Assembly: GCA_903924185.1 (NCBI GenBank)
Contig: CAIYAN010000277.1
Span: 1 to 41,303 of the forward strand
DNA length: 41,303 nucleotides
Direction of reading: 5' to 3'
From: an uncultured Opitutia bacterium
Lineage (GTDB): Bacteria; Verrucomicrobiota; Verrucomicrobiia; Opitutales; UBA953
Part shown: positions 7,655 through 16,195 of the stretch, piece by piece
Layout: each line of letters opens with the position of its first letter
Position numbering within the stretch: the first letter of the stretch is position 1
Program-made: the position numbers and the translations under genes
Notes under the pieces: model-generated
What the model was told of the DNA's origin: nothing
Databases searched by the model: none
Seen by the model: the letters and a program-made list of their open reading frames with translations, nothing else

Positions 7655-8968
7655 ATGAAGACGCCCACCTGCATGTGCCGGAACCTCTTCTTGGGGCTGG
7701 GCCTGTTGCTGACCGCCGCCACGGCGCGCAGTCAAGAAGCCGAGCCTTTTGAAGATCCGCCAATCAACTATTCGGCGACGAAGCCGACCGACCGGGCGAC
7801 GAAACTCAACGAGGCCTTTCAAAAGCAGGCCGACGAGATCCGCGGCTGGCCCGCCCGCCGGCGACTCCGCTGGCTACTCGAACAACTCGAAGTCCCCCTC
7901 GATTCGCAAATCCTCGTTTTCAGCAAGACCAGCCATCAACGCGCGCTCATTGGCCCAAAGAACCCACGCGTCCTCTTCTTCTCGGACGAAGCCTATGTCG
8001 GCTGGGTGCCGGGCGGCGCCATGGAAGTCACGCTCTTCGACCCCGTCCTCGGGGCGACCTTCTATTTACTCGATGCGCAAGCGGACGAAGCCAAGCCGCT
8101 GCTCCAGCGCGACAACCAATGCCTCTCCTGCCACAAGAGCTATGAACGGACGCCCAGCCTACGGGCTCGGTCGGTCATGCCCGACGCTGAAGGCGAAGCC
8201 CTCAGCGGCTCCAGTATTTCCAATATCGAGCCGGATACCCCCTACACGGATCGCTGGGGCGGCTGGTATGTGACGGGTGCGCCCAGCCCATTTCGCCATC
8301 GTGGAAATACCGTAGGTAAGACGGAGGCCGACTTTCGCACCAGCGACGGCAAGGGCGGCGTCACCCTGCAAACGCTGAAAGATTACTTCGACATTGGTCG
8401 CTACCCGAAGCCGACGAGCGACATCGTCGCGCTGAGTATCCACGATCACCAAGTCTACGTCCATAATGTCATTGCCGCTGCCAACCAGACTGCCCGCCTG
8501 TCTTTGGCTCGCTGGCCAGCGACCCGCGAAATCCTGCAGTTACCAGCCAATGCACCGCTTGCTGGCTCCACGCTCGTCTCCCTGGCAAGCGAAGCCGACA
8601 AAGTAGTTGCTGCGCTTCTCTGCCGGGATGAACCGGCGTTACCAAGTGATGGGCTCCACGGCGATGGCGACTTCGAGAAGAGCTACGTGAAAAGCCGGCG
8701 GGTCGATGGACAGGGCCGGTCGCTCCGCGACCTAGACCTTAGGACGCGGCTTTTCCGTTACCGGTGCAGCCCCCTCATCTACAGCGAATCCTTCCGCGGC
8801 TTCCCGCCGGAACTGCGGACCTTGGTCCTCACCCGTTTGGGTGCCATCCTCCGGGCCGAAAGCCCCCCTGCGGACTACGCTTTCCTCCCAGCGGCGGAGC
8901 GCCAAGCCATCGCCGAAATCCTCACGGCGACCCTCCCCGACCTCCCGCCCGCTTGGGGTCAGAAGTAG
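7655..8968 (+). CDS. Exported monohaem c-type protein of unknown function
   Basis: This 437-residue protein has a signal peptide (about 1-26) and one c-type haem motif, CLSCH at 156-160, in the context QRDNQCLSCHKSYERTP. The region before it (FSKTSHQRALIGPKNPRVLFFSDEAYVGW) and after it (RSVMPDAEGEALSGS, GGWYVTG) resembles hypothetical proteins I associate with Planctomycetes and Verrucomicrobia, but I cannot name the family. Expected location is periplasmic, with haem attached by the Ccm or Ccs system. The final 50 residues resemble a short helical cytochrome-like tail but lack a second CxxCH. It could be an electron-transfer or catalase/peroxidase-like protein; I do not assign a reaction. 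Confidence 0.8.
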   Translation: MKTPTCMCRNLFLGLGLLLTAATARSQEAEPFEDPPINYSATKPTDRATKLNEAFQKQADEIRGWPARRRLRWLLEQLEVPLDSQILVFSKTSHQRALIGPKNPRVLFFSDEAYVGWVPGGAMEVTLFDPVLGATFYLLDAQADEAKPLLQRDNQCLSCHKSYERTPSLRARSVMPDAEGEALSGSSISNIEPDTPYTDRWGGWYVTGAPSPFRHRGNTVGKTEADFRTSDGKGGVTLQTLKDYFDIGRYPKPTSDIVALSIHDHQVYVHNVIAAANQTARLSLARWPATREILQLPANAPLAGSTLVSLASEADKVVAALLCRDEPALPSDGLHGDGDFEKSYVKSRRVDGQGRSLRDLDLRTRLFRYRCSPLIYSESFRGFPPELRTLVLTRLGAILRAESPPADYAFLPAAERQAIAEILTATLPDLPPAWGQK

Positions 8969-9001
8969 TTTTTAATACTTCTTTTACAATTCCCCGGCGA
9001 G

Positions 9002-9763
9002 ATGTCGCTTGTGGGGCTTCGGTCACGTGGGCAAGATGTGCCCACGGATATGGCTACTTACCCCCTCCATCTCCAAGGCGGACACTTGTTCGTCGAGATT
9101 AACAACCAACGCTGGCTGTTCGACACTGGCACGGCCATCAGTTACGGCATGGCGCCGAGCCTGACGCTTGCGGAGCGCACCTTTACGCTGAAGCCCATTA
9201 TGACTGGCAAGCCTGGTAAGCCCATTATCGGCGTGCCGAAACTCATCCAATTCCTGGGCACCCCTTGCGCCGGTCTCTTGGGCATGGACATTATTGGCGA
9301 GTTCGACTGGACGCTTAACGCCGCCAAGCGCACTTGCACCGCGACGACGGAGGCCACGCTCATCCGCGACCGGAGCTTCCCCCTTAAGACAGAGAACGGG
9401 CAGCTTAGCACCCAGGTCGTGATCCGCGACCGCGAGTATCGGTTGCGCCTAGACACTGGCTTTCAGCTGACCTTTCTCGAGCACCCGGTGATTGAGAATT
9501 TTCCCTCGGCCGGCAAGGGCCGCGACTTTCACGTCTATTTCCTCGGGGGCTGGTTCCAGACGGATTCCTTTCACGTCCCGATGAAGCTAGGAGTGGAATT
9601 TGCGGCAGACAACCTCCACACTGGCCGGTTACCGGCGAGCCTCCGGAAGGAAATCCTGCCCGTGGACTTCGATGGCATCCTCGGGGCGGAATTCTTCTCC
9701 CGGCATTTTCTCGCCTTCGCCCCGCGCCGGCAGCTCATCGGCTTCCTGACCTCCGGCGAATAG
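9002..9763 (+). CDS. Tandem retropepsin-like aspartic protease homologue
   Basis: From the ATG at 9002 the protein has 253 residues; an ATG at 9050 (residue 17) is an equally good start because the domain begins there. Two half-domains are visible. Each has a catalytic-type triad, LFDTGT (40-44) and LRLDTGF (148-154), and a later hydrophobic-Gly motif, GLLGMDIIG (91-99) and GILGAEFF (225-232). This is the layout of retroviral-type aspartic proteases, duplicated in one chain as in pepsins. No clear signal peptide is present, so it may be cytosolic. A TACAAT box at 8985-8990 could serve as -10. It lies 33 bases after the monohaem gene. Confidence 0.75.
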   Translation: MSLVGLRSRGQDVPTDMATYPLHLQGGHLFVEINNQRWLFDTGTAISYGMAPSLTLAERTFTLKPIMTGKPGKPIIGVPKLIQFLGTPCAGLLGMDIIGEFDWTLNAAKRTCTATTEATLIRDRSFPLKTENGQLSTQVVIRDREYRLRLDTGFQLTFLEHPVIENFPSAGKGRDFHVYFLGGWFQTDSFHVPMKLGVEFAADNLHTGRLPASLRKEILPVDFDGILGAEFFSRHFLAFAPRRQLIGFLTSGE

Positions 9764-9764
9764 G

Positions 9765-9801
9765 CACGCAAAAGGCCGACCCCACGGGGTCGGCCTGCGT
9801 G
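9765..9801 (-). terminator. Rho-independent terminator of the SGNH hydrolase gene
   Basis: GGCCGACCC (9774-9782) pairs with GGGTCGGCC (9787-9795). On the minus strand the stem is followed by TTTT, so it terminates the gene at 9821-10618. Flanking CACGCA/TGCGTG extends the pairing. The plus strand lacks a U tract. Confidence 0.75.
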
Positions 9802-9820
9802 ACCATCGGGACCGGATGGC

Positions 9821-10618
9821 TTACTTAGCGAGCTCGGCGAGCTTCTCGCGGATGGCATCCGCTTCAATCTGATAGCCCTTGGCGTTGAGGTGCAACTGGT
9901 CAGGCATGATTTCCTTCGAGAGCGTGCCGTCGGCGGCGAGGAACTTGGCGCCGATATCGAAGTAGTGGACTTTCTTACCGTCATGGAACTTAGCGATGAG
10001 TTCATTCACGGCCTTATTCTTGGTGCGACCAGGGTTGCCGGTTTCACCAGCCCCGCGCGGGAAGATAGCGAGGAGGAGGACCTTGGTGTCAGGCGTGCGC
10101 TTATGGATGGCCGCGATGATATTCTTAATGCCGGCAGCGATCTGTTCGACCGAGTTCTCGCCGACGCCACTGTTATTGGTTCCGATCATGAGCACGACGA
10201 CCTTCGGCTTGATACCTTCGAATTCACCGTTCTCGACGCGCCAGAGCACGTGCTGGGTGCGGTCGCCACCGATACCGAAGTTAGCGGCCTTATATTGGGC
10301 ATACTCTTTTTCGAAGAGGGCCTTCTGGCCGTTCCAGCCAGCGGTGATGGAGTCACCGAGGAAGACGACCTGGGCTTCACCCTTCTTGGCGATTTCCACG
10401 AAGGAATCGTGGGACTTCTGGAAGCCAGCTTGGATTTTACCATCGGGTCCGACCTTCGGGGCGGCGACATCAGCTGGCTGGGCTGGAGCCTTCGGGGCGG
10501 CGGCCTTGACGGCGACCTTGGCCGCATCGGCGGCAGGCTTCTTCGCCTCGTCGGCGCTATAGAGAGAAACCTGAGCCAGTAGGGAGAGGCCCAAGAGAAT
10601 GGAGAGTTTGGATTTCAT
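9821..10618 (-). CDS. Secreted SGNH/GDSL hydrolase
   Basis: The 265-residue protein has a signal peptide (about 1-21), an Ala/Lys/Pro-rich linker (22-55) and an SGNH esterase domain. Block I is FLGDSITAGW with nucleophile Ser90, block II has Gly118 in GIGGDR, block III has Asn148 in GTNNS, and block V has Asp240/His243 in MPDQLHLN. This arrangement resembles platelet-activating-factor acetylhydrolase-like GDSL proteins, often carbohydrate esterases (deacetylases) in polysaccharide-degrading bacteria. The substrate cannot be read from sequence. A TTGACT -35-like box lies on the minus strand at 10670-10665, with no good -10. Confidence 0.9.
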   Translation of the reverse strand: MKSKLSILLGLSLLAQVSLYSADEAKKPAADAAKVAVKAAAPKAPAQPADVAAPKVGPDGKIQAGFQKSHDSFVEIAKKGEAQVVFLGDSITAGWNGQKALFEKEYAQYKAANFGIGGDRTQHVLWRVENGEFEGIKPKVVVLMIGTNNSGVGENSVEQIAAGIKNIIAAIHKRTPDTKVLLLAIFPRGAGETGNPGRTKNKAVNELIAKFHDGKKVHYFDIGAKFLAADGTLSKEIMPDQLHLNAKGYQIEADAIREKLAELAK

Positions 10619-10691
10619 GGGGATATTTGGGGTAGGCCCTTCATTTCGGACGGCGACCTAACGGAGTCAACAGTGACCCGCAGGTGCATTC

Positions 10692-10721
10692 TTGCTCCCC
10701 CGCCCTAAATGACGCTAGGTT
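10692..10721 (+). promoter_or_regulatory. Predicted leaderless promoter of the cupin gene
   Basis: TTGCTC (10692-10697), 18 bases, TAGGTT (10716-10721), then exactly six bases to the ATG at 10728. Confidence 0.5.
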
Positions 10722-10727
10722 GCGGAA

Positions 10728-11138
10728 ATGAGCCCGAACTTGCGCTTCGTTACCCCCGCCAATGCCTTGAAGGAAGAATATAAAGGGCGGACGAATTACT
10801 GGCTCTGCCGGCCGGGCGTGACCGAAGCCAAGGCCTTGCAAGTCTGTGAAGCCACGCTGCCGGCGGGGGAAGGTCACAACTTTCACACCCACCCCGAGCT
10901 CGAAGAGATGATCTACGTACTCAAGGGAGAAGTGGAGCAGTGGGTTGAAGCAGAATGCCGCATCCTCAAAGCGGGCGAAAGTGCCCACATTCCCGCGGGG
11001 CTCGTCCACGCGACCTTTAACAGTTCGCAGGCCGACGCCACGATCCTCGCGATTCTTTCGCCCGGCGACAGCCAAGGCCCCTTCATGGTCGACGTCAGCG
11101 ACCAAGAGCCCTGGAAGAGCCTGCGCGGCTCGCGATGA
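10728..11138 (+). CDS. Single-domain cupin protein
   Basis: The protein is 136 residues with one cupin barrel. Motif 1 is GEGHNFHTHPELEE, with metal-ligand candidates His53, His55 and Glu59; motif 2 includes AHIPAGLVHATFN with His94. All four usual ligands are therefore present and a divalent metal is expected. There is no signal peptide. Such proteins act as isomerases, dioxygenases or sugar- or small-molecule-binding proteins; the function cannot be chosen here. Its stop overlaps the start of the next gene as ATGA, so the two are translationally coupled. Confidence 0.85.
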   Translation: MSPNLRFVTPANALKEEYKGRTNYWLCRPGVTEAKALQVCEATLPAGEGHNFHTHPELEEMIYVLKGEVEQWVEAECRILKAGESAHIPAGLVHATFNSSQADATILAILSPGDSQGPFMVDVSDQEPWKSLRGSR

Positions 11139-11776
11139 AATTCACCCGCGGACACCTCGTACTCGCCACCCTCGTGGCGCTGCTCCTAGCGGGCACGATT
11201 GGGCCCTGGCTAATTTGGGGCGAAGCCTTTGACCGCTCTTTCAGTCTCGGCGGGACACTCACTTGGCTCCGGGAACTCGGTCCGTGGGCGGCGGCGGCCG
11301 GTGTTGGTCTACTGGTAGCTGATATCGCGTTACCCATTCCCAGTACGATCGTCATGTCCGCGCTGGGTGCGACCTATGGCTTTTGGGTCGGCAGCTTGCT
11401 CTCCATCTTAGGTTCGATGCTCGCGGGGCTAACCGCCTACGGCTTAGCCCGCTGGGCGGGCCGACCCGCGGCGATTTGGATCGCTGGCGAAGACAGCCTC
11501 GTCCGCACCGATGAACTCTTTGCCCGCGGCGGCGCGTGGCTCGTCCTGACCTCTCGGTGGTTGCCCATCCTGCCGGAGGCGGTGGCCTGCTTAGCCGGAT
11601 TGGCGCGCATGCCGTTCCGCACCTTCTTCTGGGCCCTCACGGTCGGCAGCGTACCCCTGGGCCTGACCTTCGCTTGGATTGGTACGTTGACGGAGGACCG
11701 CGAGGGACTCGCGCTCGCCCTGAGTGCCGGCCTCCCTATCGGTGCTTGGCTCCTGAGCCAACGCTGGCGGCGCTGA
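11135..11776 (+). CDS. VTT/TVP38-TMEM64 (DedA-like) membrane protein
   Basis: The protein is 213 residues with about five hydrophobic segments (near 7-27, 47-67, 77-102, 135-155 and 165-185). The central region, including LPIPSTIVMSALGATYGFWVGSLL and SRWLPILPEAVACLAGLARMPFRTFF, matches the VTT (SNARE-associated Golgi/TVP38) domain with its re-entrant loops and conserved Arg and Pro. Family members are linked to lipid scrambling or undecaprenyl-phosphate recycling. It overlaps the cupin gene by four bases and shares its transcript. Confidence 0.85.
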   Translation: MKFTRGHLVLATLVALLLAGTIGPWLIWGEAFDRSFSLGGTLTWLRELGPWAAAAGVGLLVADIALPIPSTIVMSALGATYGFWVGSLLSILGSMLAGLTAYGLARWAGRPAAIWIAGEDSLVRTDELFARGGAWLVLTSRWLPILPEAVACLAGLARMPFRTFFWALTVGSVPLGLTFAWIGTLTEDREGLALALSAGLPIGAWLLSQRWRR

Positions 11777-11777
11777 C

Positions 11778-12452
11778 CTACTTAAGTTCGCGGAGGCGAA
11801 CGCCGCGATACCAGACGCGCTTCGCTTCGTCTTGGAAACCAACATGCCCATCCGCGGGGCGATCCTTCATTGGCGATTCGTCGAGCTTGAGGAGGATGAT
11901 ACGCTGGCCGTTAAAATCCACCTGGAGTAGACGATCTTTGAGTGTAAGCGTGTAGCGATTCCACTCACCGACTGGCTTGACCATATTCTTGGCCGGGGCC
12001 ATGGCCTTGATGATTCCACCGCAGTCGTGATTACCAGGCGTGGCTAAGCCATAAGTGTCGAGCACTTGGAGCTCGATGCCCTTATCCACCGGATTGAGCG
12101 GGTCCGCGACACAGAAGAAGACGCCAGAATTGCCGGTAGGCTCGATCTTGAATTCGAGATCGAGCACGAAGTCGCGGTATTTCTTTTCGGTGAAGAGGTA
12201 GGCATCAAAACGCTTCCAGCCCGTCTCACCGGCCCGCGGCTTTAACGTGACCGTCCCGTCTGTATCGTAGACCCAATTACCCTTAGTCTTCCAACCCGCC
12301 AGGTCTGTGCCGTTAAATAACGGGGTGAAGCCCGGCGCGTCGGCCGCGGGATGCGTCACCGCGATTGCCGGGGCCGAGACTGGGTAAGGATCCTTCGCCG
12401 GAGCGGCGTTGAGGACAGCGGCGAGGCCGCATAGGCAGAGGAGGGTTTTCAT
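11778..12452 (-). CDS. Secreted DUF1080 (3-keto-disaccharide hydrolase-type) protein
   Basis: This 224-residue protein has a signal peptide (about 1-17) and a single DUF1080 domain beginning GFTPLFNGTDLAGW, with the usual NSGVFF, GIELQVLDTYG, CGGIIKAMAP, GEWNRYTL and DGHVGFQDE motifs. DUF1080 is a concanavalin-like lectin/glucanase fold, very common in Planctomycetes and Verrucomicrobia; some members hydrolyse 3-keto-glycosides. It starts one base after the stop of the esterase gene, so the two are coupled and may act on the same extracellular substrate. It ends one base from the convergent VTT gene with no terminator between them. Confidence 0.92.
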   Translation of the reverse strand: MKTLLCLCGLAAVLNAAPAKDPYPVSAPAIAVTHPAADAPGFTPLFNGTDLAGWKTKGNWVYDTDGTVTLKPRAGETGWKRFDAYLFTEKKYRDFVLDLEFKIEPTGNSGVFFCVADPLNPVDKGIELQVLDTYGLATPGNHDCGGIIKAMAPAKNMVKPVGEWNRYTLTLKDRLLQVDFNGQRIILLKLDESPMKDRPADGHVGFQDEAKRVWYRGVRLRELK

Positions 12453-12453
12453 A

Positions 12454-13581
12454 TCAGAGAGTCAGTAAGGCGGTGGGGCAAAGCTGGGGGTCGAGTCGCT
12501 CGGTCAGTGCTGCGCGAATGACGGCTTCTGTCCGTGGAACCTTGCCTTGAAAAACCTGTACGCCATTCACCGACACGGTCACGGGCTCATCCAGATTGAG
12601 CAGTGCATCGCTGAGGCGGAGGGCGGTACCTTTGGGAATATCCCCCGCGAGCCCGATGGACTGCCCCTTGACGGTGGCCACCATCTTCTGGCCAGGCTTG
12701 GTGCTGTCCGCGGGCACTTGGAGCCAATAGAATTGATGGTGCGGCACGCCCGTCTGCACCCAGATAACCTTTTTCGGCCAGGCTTGGCGCGTGAACTTAG
12801 CCATCCACGGCAAAGCCTCCGCATCCTTAAGGCTCATCCAATGGGGCAGGCCTTCGTAGACGCGGCCCAGGTGTTCATAGCCCTCGGGGTCCTCCTGATG
12901 CAGGCGACCAAATTCGGCAATCTTCTCGGCGACGACTTTATTGCGATTATAGGCCGCGTCAGCGCCGCCGACGAACATCGCAAACGGCAGGTTACGCACG
13001 CCGAGTGTGTTCACGCCATTGGTATGGCCTGCCATCATCGCGGCAGCGGCAAAGCGATCGGGCATCCGCGGAGCTAATTGCCAGACGCCGTCGCCGCCGG
13101 CGGAATAGCCTAGGAGATAGACCTTCGCGGGATGCACGCCGCGCACGGCGACAAAATCATCAATCAAACGGGCGAACATCGGGTCGATGTGCCCCTCGTG
13201 CCAAAGGTTCCAAGTATTGGTCGGAGCGCGGGGCGCCACGACGATGCCCTCCGCCGGGGCATAGAGACGAATCTGATTTTTCCACTGCTGGTCATTCACC
13301 GTGGCCGGCGCACCCCCGCCACCGTGCATCGAAATCCACAGGCTCCGCTGACCTTCGGGCGCGAGGTTAAATTCTTTTTCCAACCAGCGAAGGGACTTGT
13401 CGCCGAGCTTGAGTTCCTTCGCGGCGACCTCGGGCCCGCGCTCTTTCTTGAGCTCACCCGTCCGCTCGGCGGTGAGCGCCGCAACGGCCGCTTCCGCTTG
13501 ACTGCGGGTCAGGCCCTCCGCAGCCGGCAAAGCCAAGCCAGCTAGGCAAAGAAGCAGCATGTGGGGCAACAGGCGATGCAT
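12454..13581 (-). CDS. Secreted alpha/beta-hydrolase (PHB depolymerase/feruloyl esterase-like)
   Basis: The protein is 375 residues with a signal peptide (about 1-21; a second Met at residue 8 is an alternative start). The hydrolase core shows an oxyanion-hole strand SMHGGGG (84-90), the nucleophile elbow GYSAGGDG with Ser160, and VPHHQFYWL near 285 as a likely catalytic His region. About residues 300-360 form a C-terminal strand-rich extension. Such proteins cleave esters in polymers or act as carboxylesterases. It sits directly upstream of the DUF1080 gene. No signal distinguishes among the possible substrates. Confidence 0.82.
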   Translation of the reverse strand: MHRLLPHMLLLCLAGLALPAAEGLTRSQAEAAVAALTAERTGELKKERGPEVAAKELKLGDKSLRWLEKEFNLAPEGQRSLWISMHGGGGAPATVNDQQWKNQIRLYAPAEGIVVAPRAPTNTWNLWHEGHIDPMFARLIDDFVAVRGVHPAKVYLLGYSAGGDGVWQLAPRMPDRFAAAAMMAGHTNGVNTLGVRNLPFAMFVGGADAAYNRNKVVAEKIAEFGRLHQEDPEGYEHLGRVYEGLPHWMSLKDAEALPWMAKFTRQAWPKKVIWVQTGVPHHQFYWLQVPADSTKPGQKMVATVKGQSIGLAGDIPKGTALRLSDALLNLDEPVTVSVNGVQVFQGKVPRTEAVIRAALTERLDPQLCPTALLTL

Positions 13582-13642
13582 GACGCCAAGTTGGCGGCCG
13601 AGCTCAAGCGTGGCGAGCCATCTTCGGCATCGACCACCCCAA

Positions 13643-13663
13643 TGTCATACCATTTATATGACA
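13643..13663. promoter_or_regulatory. Palindrome TGTCATA-N7-TATGACA, candidate operator
   Basis: A perfect 7-base inverted repeat (13643-13649 and 13657-13663) with a 7-base spacer lies five bases before the S9 peptidase ATG and 62 bases before the divergent esterase start. It includes a TATATG box (13655-13660) that could be a -10. It has the size of a dimeric regulator site. Confidence 0.4.
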
Positions 13664-13668
13664 ACATC

Positions 13669-15594
13669 ATGGTCCGCCCCGCCCTGCTCAGCCTACTCCT
13701 CCTGCTGTCCGCCTGCCAGGCAATCCCACAGCACCCCGCTAACCTCGTCGTCGAAGGTGTCCCGGCCATCACCCCGGAACTCAAGGCGGAGCTCGAGCCC
13801 TACGCCAACCTCGGTGGCGCCAGCTTCCGCGGCTGGGCGACCACGCAGCGCACCATCTTGGTAACCACCCGAAGTGGTGATGCTTCCCACCTGCACACGA
13901 TGGCCGCGCCCCTCGCAAAGCGCACCCCGCTCACCCGCGGACCCGACACGGTGCGGAGCGGTTCGTTCCAACCCAAGGGTACGCGCCTGCTTTATTCCGC
14001 GGACAAAGGCGGCGATGAAAACTTCCAGCTTTGGCTGACCGATGCGGCCCACCCCGAGCAGGCACCCCGGCGCCTGACGGATGGTAAATCACGCAACACC
14101 GACGCGACCTGGTCCAAGGATGGCACCCTGATTGCCTTCAGCTCCAATCGCCGTAACGGCAAAGACAGCGATATCCTCATCGCCGATGTACGTAGCCTGG
14201 GTGAACCGCGTGAACTCGTCCGCCTGGACGCCGGCGGCTGGGCACCAGTAGATTGGACCGCGGACGGCAAGTCCTTGCTCGTTCGGCAGAGCCTGGGCAA
14301 CGCCGCCTCGCGCCTGTGGACCGTGGAAGTGGCCACGGGCAAACGCACGCAAGTCAGTCCGAAAGGTGTCACCTGCCTCTACCAGCAAGCCGTCTTCGCC
14401 GAAGGCGACCAGGCGATCTATGCCTTGACCAACCATGGGTCCGACTTCCTTTCCGTGATGCGCCTCGAAGTCGCGACCGGGAAACTCACCCTCCTCGTGG
14501 CAGCACCGAAGTGGGACGCCGAAGAACTCGCCGTATCATCTAACGGCAAGCGGCTCGCCTTCGCCATGAACGTGGAAGGCTTCTCGCAACTGCGTTGCTG
14601 GAACCTCGAGACCGGCAAGGAAATCCCCGTGCCGACCCTCAAGCCCGGCGTCCTCAGCAACCTCGCTTGGCGCGCAGGCAGCCACGAGCTTGGCTTCACC
14701 TTGAACAGCGAAGACTCCGCCAGCGATGCTTGGTCGCTAGACCTCGATGCGGGGGCACTCACCCGCTGGACGAACCGGACGACGAAGCCCAAAAAGGAAA
14801 TTCCCGTGACCCAGCCAGAAGTCGTACGCACGCCGAGCTTCGATGGCCTCAGCATCCCCTCCTTAGTTTACTACCCGGACGCCAAGAAGTTCCCGGGGAA
14901 GCGCCCCGTGCTGATGCTCTTTCACGGCGGGCCGGAAGGTCAGTCGCGCCCGGGCTACCGCGGTTCGGCACTCTATTATCTCAACGAACTCGGCGTAGCA
15001 CTGGTCTACCCGAACATCCGTGGCTCGACTGGCTACGGCCGCACCTTCCTGAGCCTCGACGATACCGTTAAGCGAGAAGATGCGGTGAAGGACGTCAGCG
15101 CCGTACTCGATTGGGTCGCCAAATCCGATCGCCTCGACCCGAAGCGCGTCGCGGTCTACGGCGGCAGTTACGGCGGCTTCATGAGCTTAGCTTGCCTCAC
15201 GAACTACCCTGACCGCTTCCGTTGCGGCATCGACAACGTCGGCATTGCCAACTTCGTAACCTTCCTGCGGGACACTGCGGATTACCGCCGCGCCAATCGT
15301 CGGCTCGAGTACGGCGATGAAAGTAAGCCCGAGGTGCGCGCCTTCCTTGAGCGCATCTCACCCGCGAACCACGCCGACCGAATCCGCGCACCCCTGCTTA
15401 TTATCCAAGGGCGCAATGACCCCCGCGTCCCCTTCACCGAGGCGGAGCGCATGCGGGACGCCATCCGGGCCCAGGGCGGGCGCGTCTGGTTCGTGATGGC
15501 GAACGACGAGGGCCACGGCTTCGCGAAGAAGTCGAATGCCGACTTCCAATTCCAAGCCACGGTCCTCTTCCTCAAGGCCAACCTCTTGGACTAA
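13669..15594 (+). CDS. S9 prolyl-oligopeptidase family serine peptidase, lipoprotein
   Basis: The start at 13669 was chosen because it opens a lipoprotein signal (MVRPALLSLLLLLSAC, lipobox LSAC), giving 641 residues; ATGs further upstream would bury it. Residues about 60-380 form a TolB/WD40-like beta-propeller (repeats such as GTRLLYSADKGGDENFQLWL and DGTLIAFSSNR). The C-terminal peptidase domain carries Ser500 (GGSYGGF), Asp584 (GRNDPRVP) and His616 (DEGHGF). It should be membrane anchored and cleave oligopeptides or dipeptides. A clear palindrome lies just upstream. Its stop is nine bases from the convergent yqhA gene. Confidence 0.93.
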   Translation: MVRPALLSLLLLLSACQAIPQHPANLVVEGVPAITPELKAELEPYANLGGASFRGWATTQRTILVTTRSGDASHLHTMAAPLAKRTPLTRGPDTVRSGSFQPKGTRLLYSADKGGDENFQLWLTDAAHPEQAPRRLTDGKSRNTDATWSKDGTLIAFSSNRRNGKDSDILIADVRSLGEPRELVRLDAGGWAPVDWTADGKSLLVRQSLGNAASRLWTVEVATGKRTQVSPKGVTCLYQQAVFAEGDQAIYALTNHGSDFLSVMRLEVATGKLTLLVAAPKWDAEELAVSSNGKRLAFAMNVEGFSQLRCWNLETGKEIPVPTLKPGVLSNLAWRAGSHELGFTLNSEDSASDAWSLDLDAGALTRWTNRTTKPKKEIPVTQPEVVRTPSFDGLSIPSLVYYPDAKKFPGKRPVLMLFHGGPEGQSRPGYRGSALYYLNELGVALVYPNIRGSTGYGRTFLSLDDTVKREDAVKDVSAVLDWVAKSDRLDPKRVAVYGGSYGGFMSLACLTNYPDRFRCGIDNVGIANFVTFLRDTADYRRANRRLEYGDESKPEVRAFLERISPANHADRIRAPLLIIQGRNDPRVPFTEAERMRDAIRAQGGRVWFVMANDEGHGFAKKSNADFQFQATVLFLKANLLD

Positions 15595-15603
15595 TCAGCG
15601 ATC

Positions 15604-16173
15604 TTAATGGTGGTCGCCGTGGCGCTGCATCTTCTCGCCCCAGGCGAAGAGGATCATCGAAAGCAGAAAGACCCCGTGGATAATGGCCTGCCAGAGGATG
15701 ACCTTCTCATGGCTGGCCGTCATGGGCTTGTCGGCGGAAGCCGCCGAGGTGATGTCGATGAAGCTCTTCAGGAGGTGGATGGCCGAGATACTCGCCAAAC
15801 TCCCGGCGAGTTTAACCTTCAGCGTATTAGCGTTGATGTGGTCGAGCCAATCTGGGCGGTCGCCGTTTTCGCCGAAGTCAATCCGACTAACGAACGTCAC
15901 GTAGCCACCGACGACGACCATGTTCACCAGATTGGCCACCATGGAAATATCCACCAAAGAGAGAATGCCCAACATGATGGAGCTCTCCGTGGCGGTCGCA
16001 AAACCGGCGAGCAGGTGGATTAATTCTTGGACACTCTTCCACGCATAGGCGATGGCGGCAAAGATGAGGGCGACGTAAATCGGTGCCTGCACCCAGCGGC
16101 TGGCGAAAATAAAATACTCCAAACCATGCTCCAATTTCTGGGCAATCCCTTCGGACTTTGTGTCTTTAGACAT
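15604..16173 (-). CDS. yqhA: YqhA/UPF0114 family membrane protein
   Basis: This 189-residue protein matches the UPF0114 family (TIGR00645) throughout: FIFASRWVQAPIYVAL, LGILSLVDISMVANLVNMVVVGGYVTFVS, KLAGSLASISAIHLLKSF and WQAIIHGVFLLSMI align with E. coli YqhA. Four hydrophobic segments are expected (about 29-48, 60-100, 120-140 and 158-178). The cellular role is not established. The Asp in SLVD and His in IHLL are retained. The ATG is preceded by only six bases after the predicted -10, and a perfect palindrome overlaps that box, so expression may be tightly repressed by a dimeric regulator. Confidence 0.88.
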   Translation of the reverse strand: MSKDTKSEGIAQKLEHGLEYFIFASRWVQAPIYVALIFAAIAYAWKSVQELIHLLAGFATATESSIMLGILSLVDISMVANLVNMVVVGGYVTFVSRIDFGENGDRPDWLDHINANTLKVKLAGSLASISAIHLLKSFIDITSAASADKPMTASHEKVILWQAIIHGVFLLSMILFAWGEKMQRHGDHH

Positions 16174-16177
16174 GGCC

Positions 16178-16195
16178 TTAGAATCAGTATTCTAA
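16178..16195. promoter_or_regulatory. Palindrome TTAGAAT-N4-ATTCTAA over the yqhA promoter
   Basis: A perfect 7-base inverted repeat (16178-16184 and 16189-16195) covers the predicted yqhA -10 box and lies between it and the -35. It ends four bases before the start codon. This is the placement expected for a repressor site. Confidence 0.5.
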
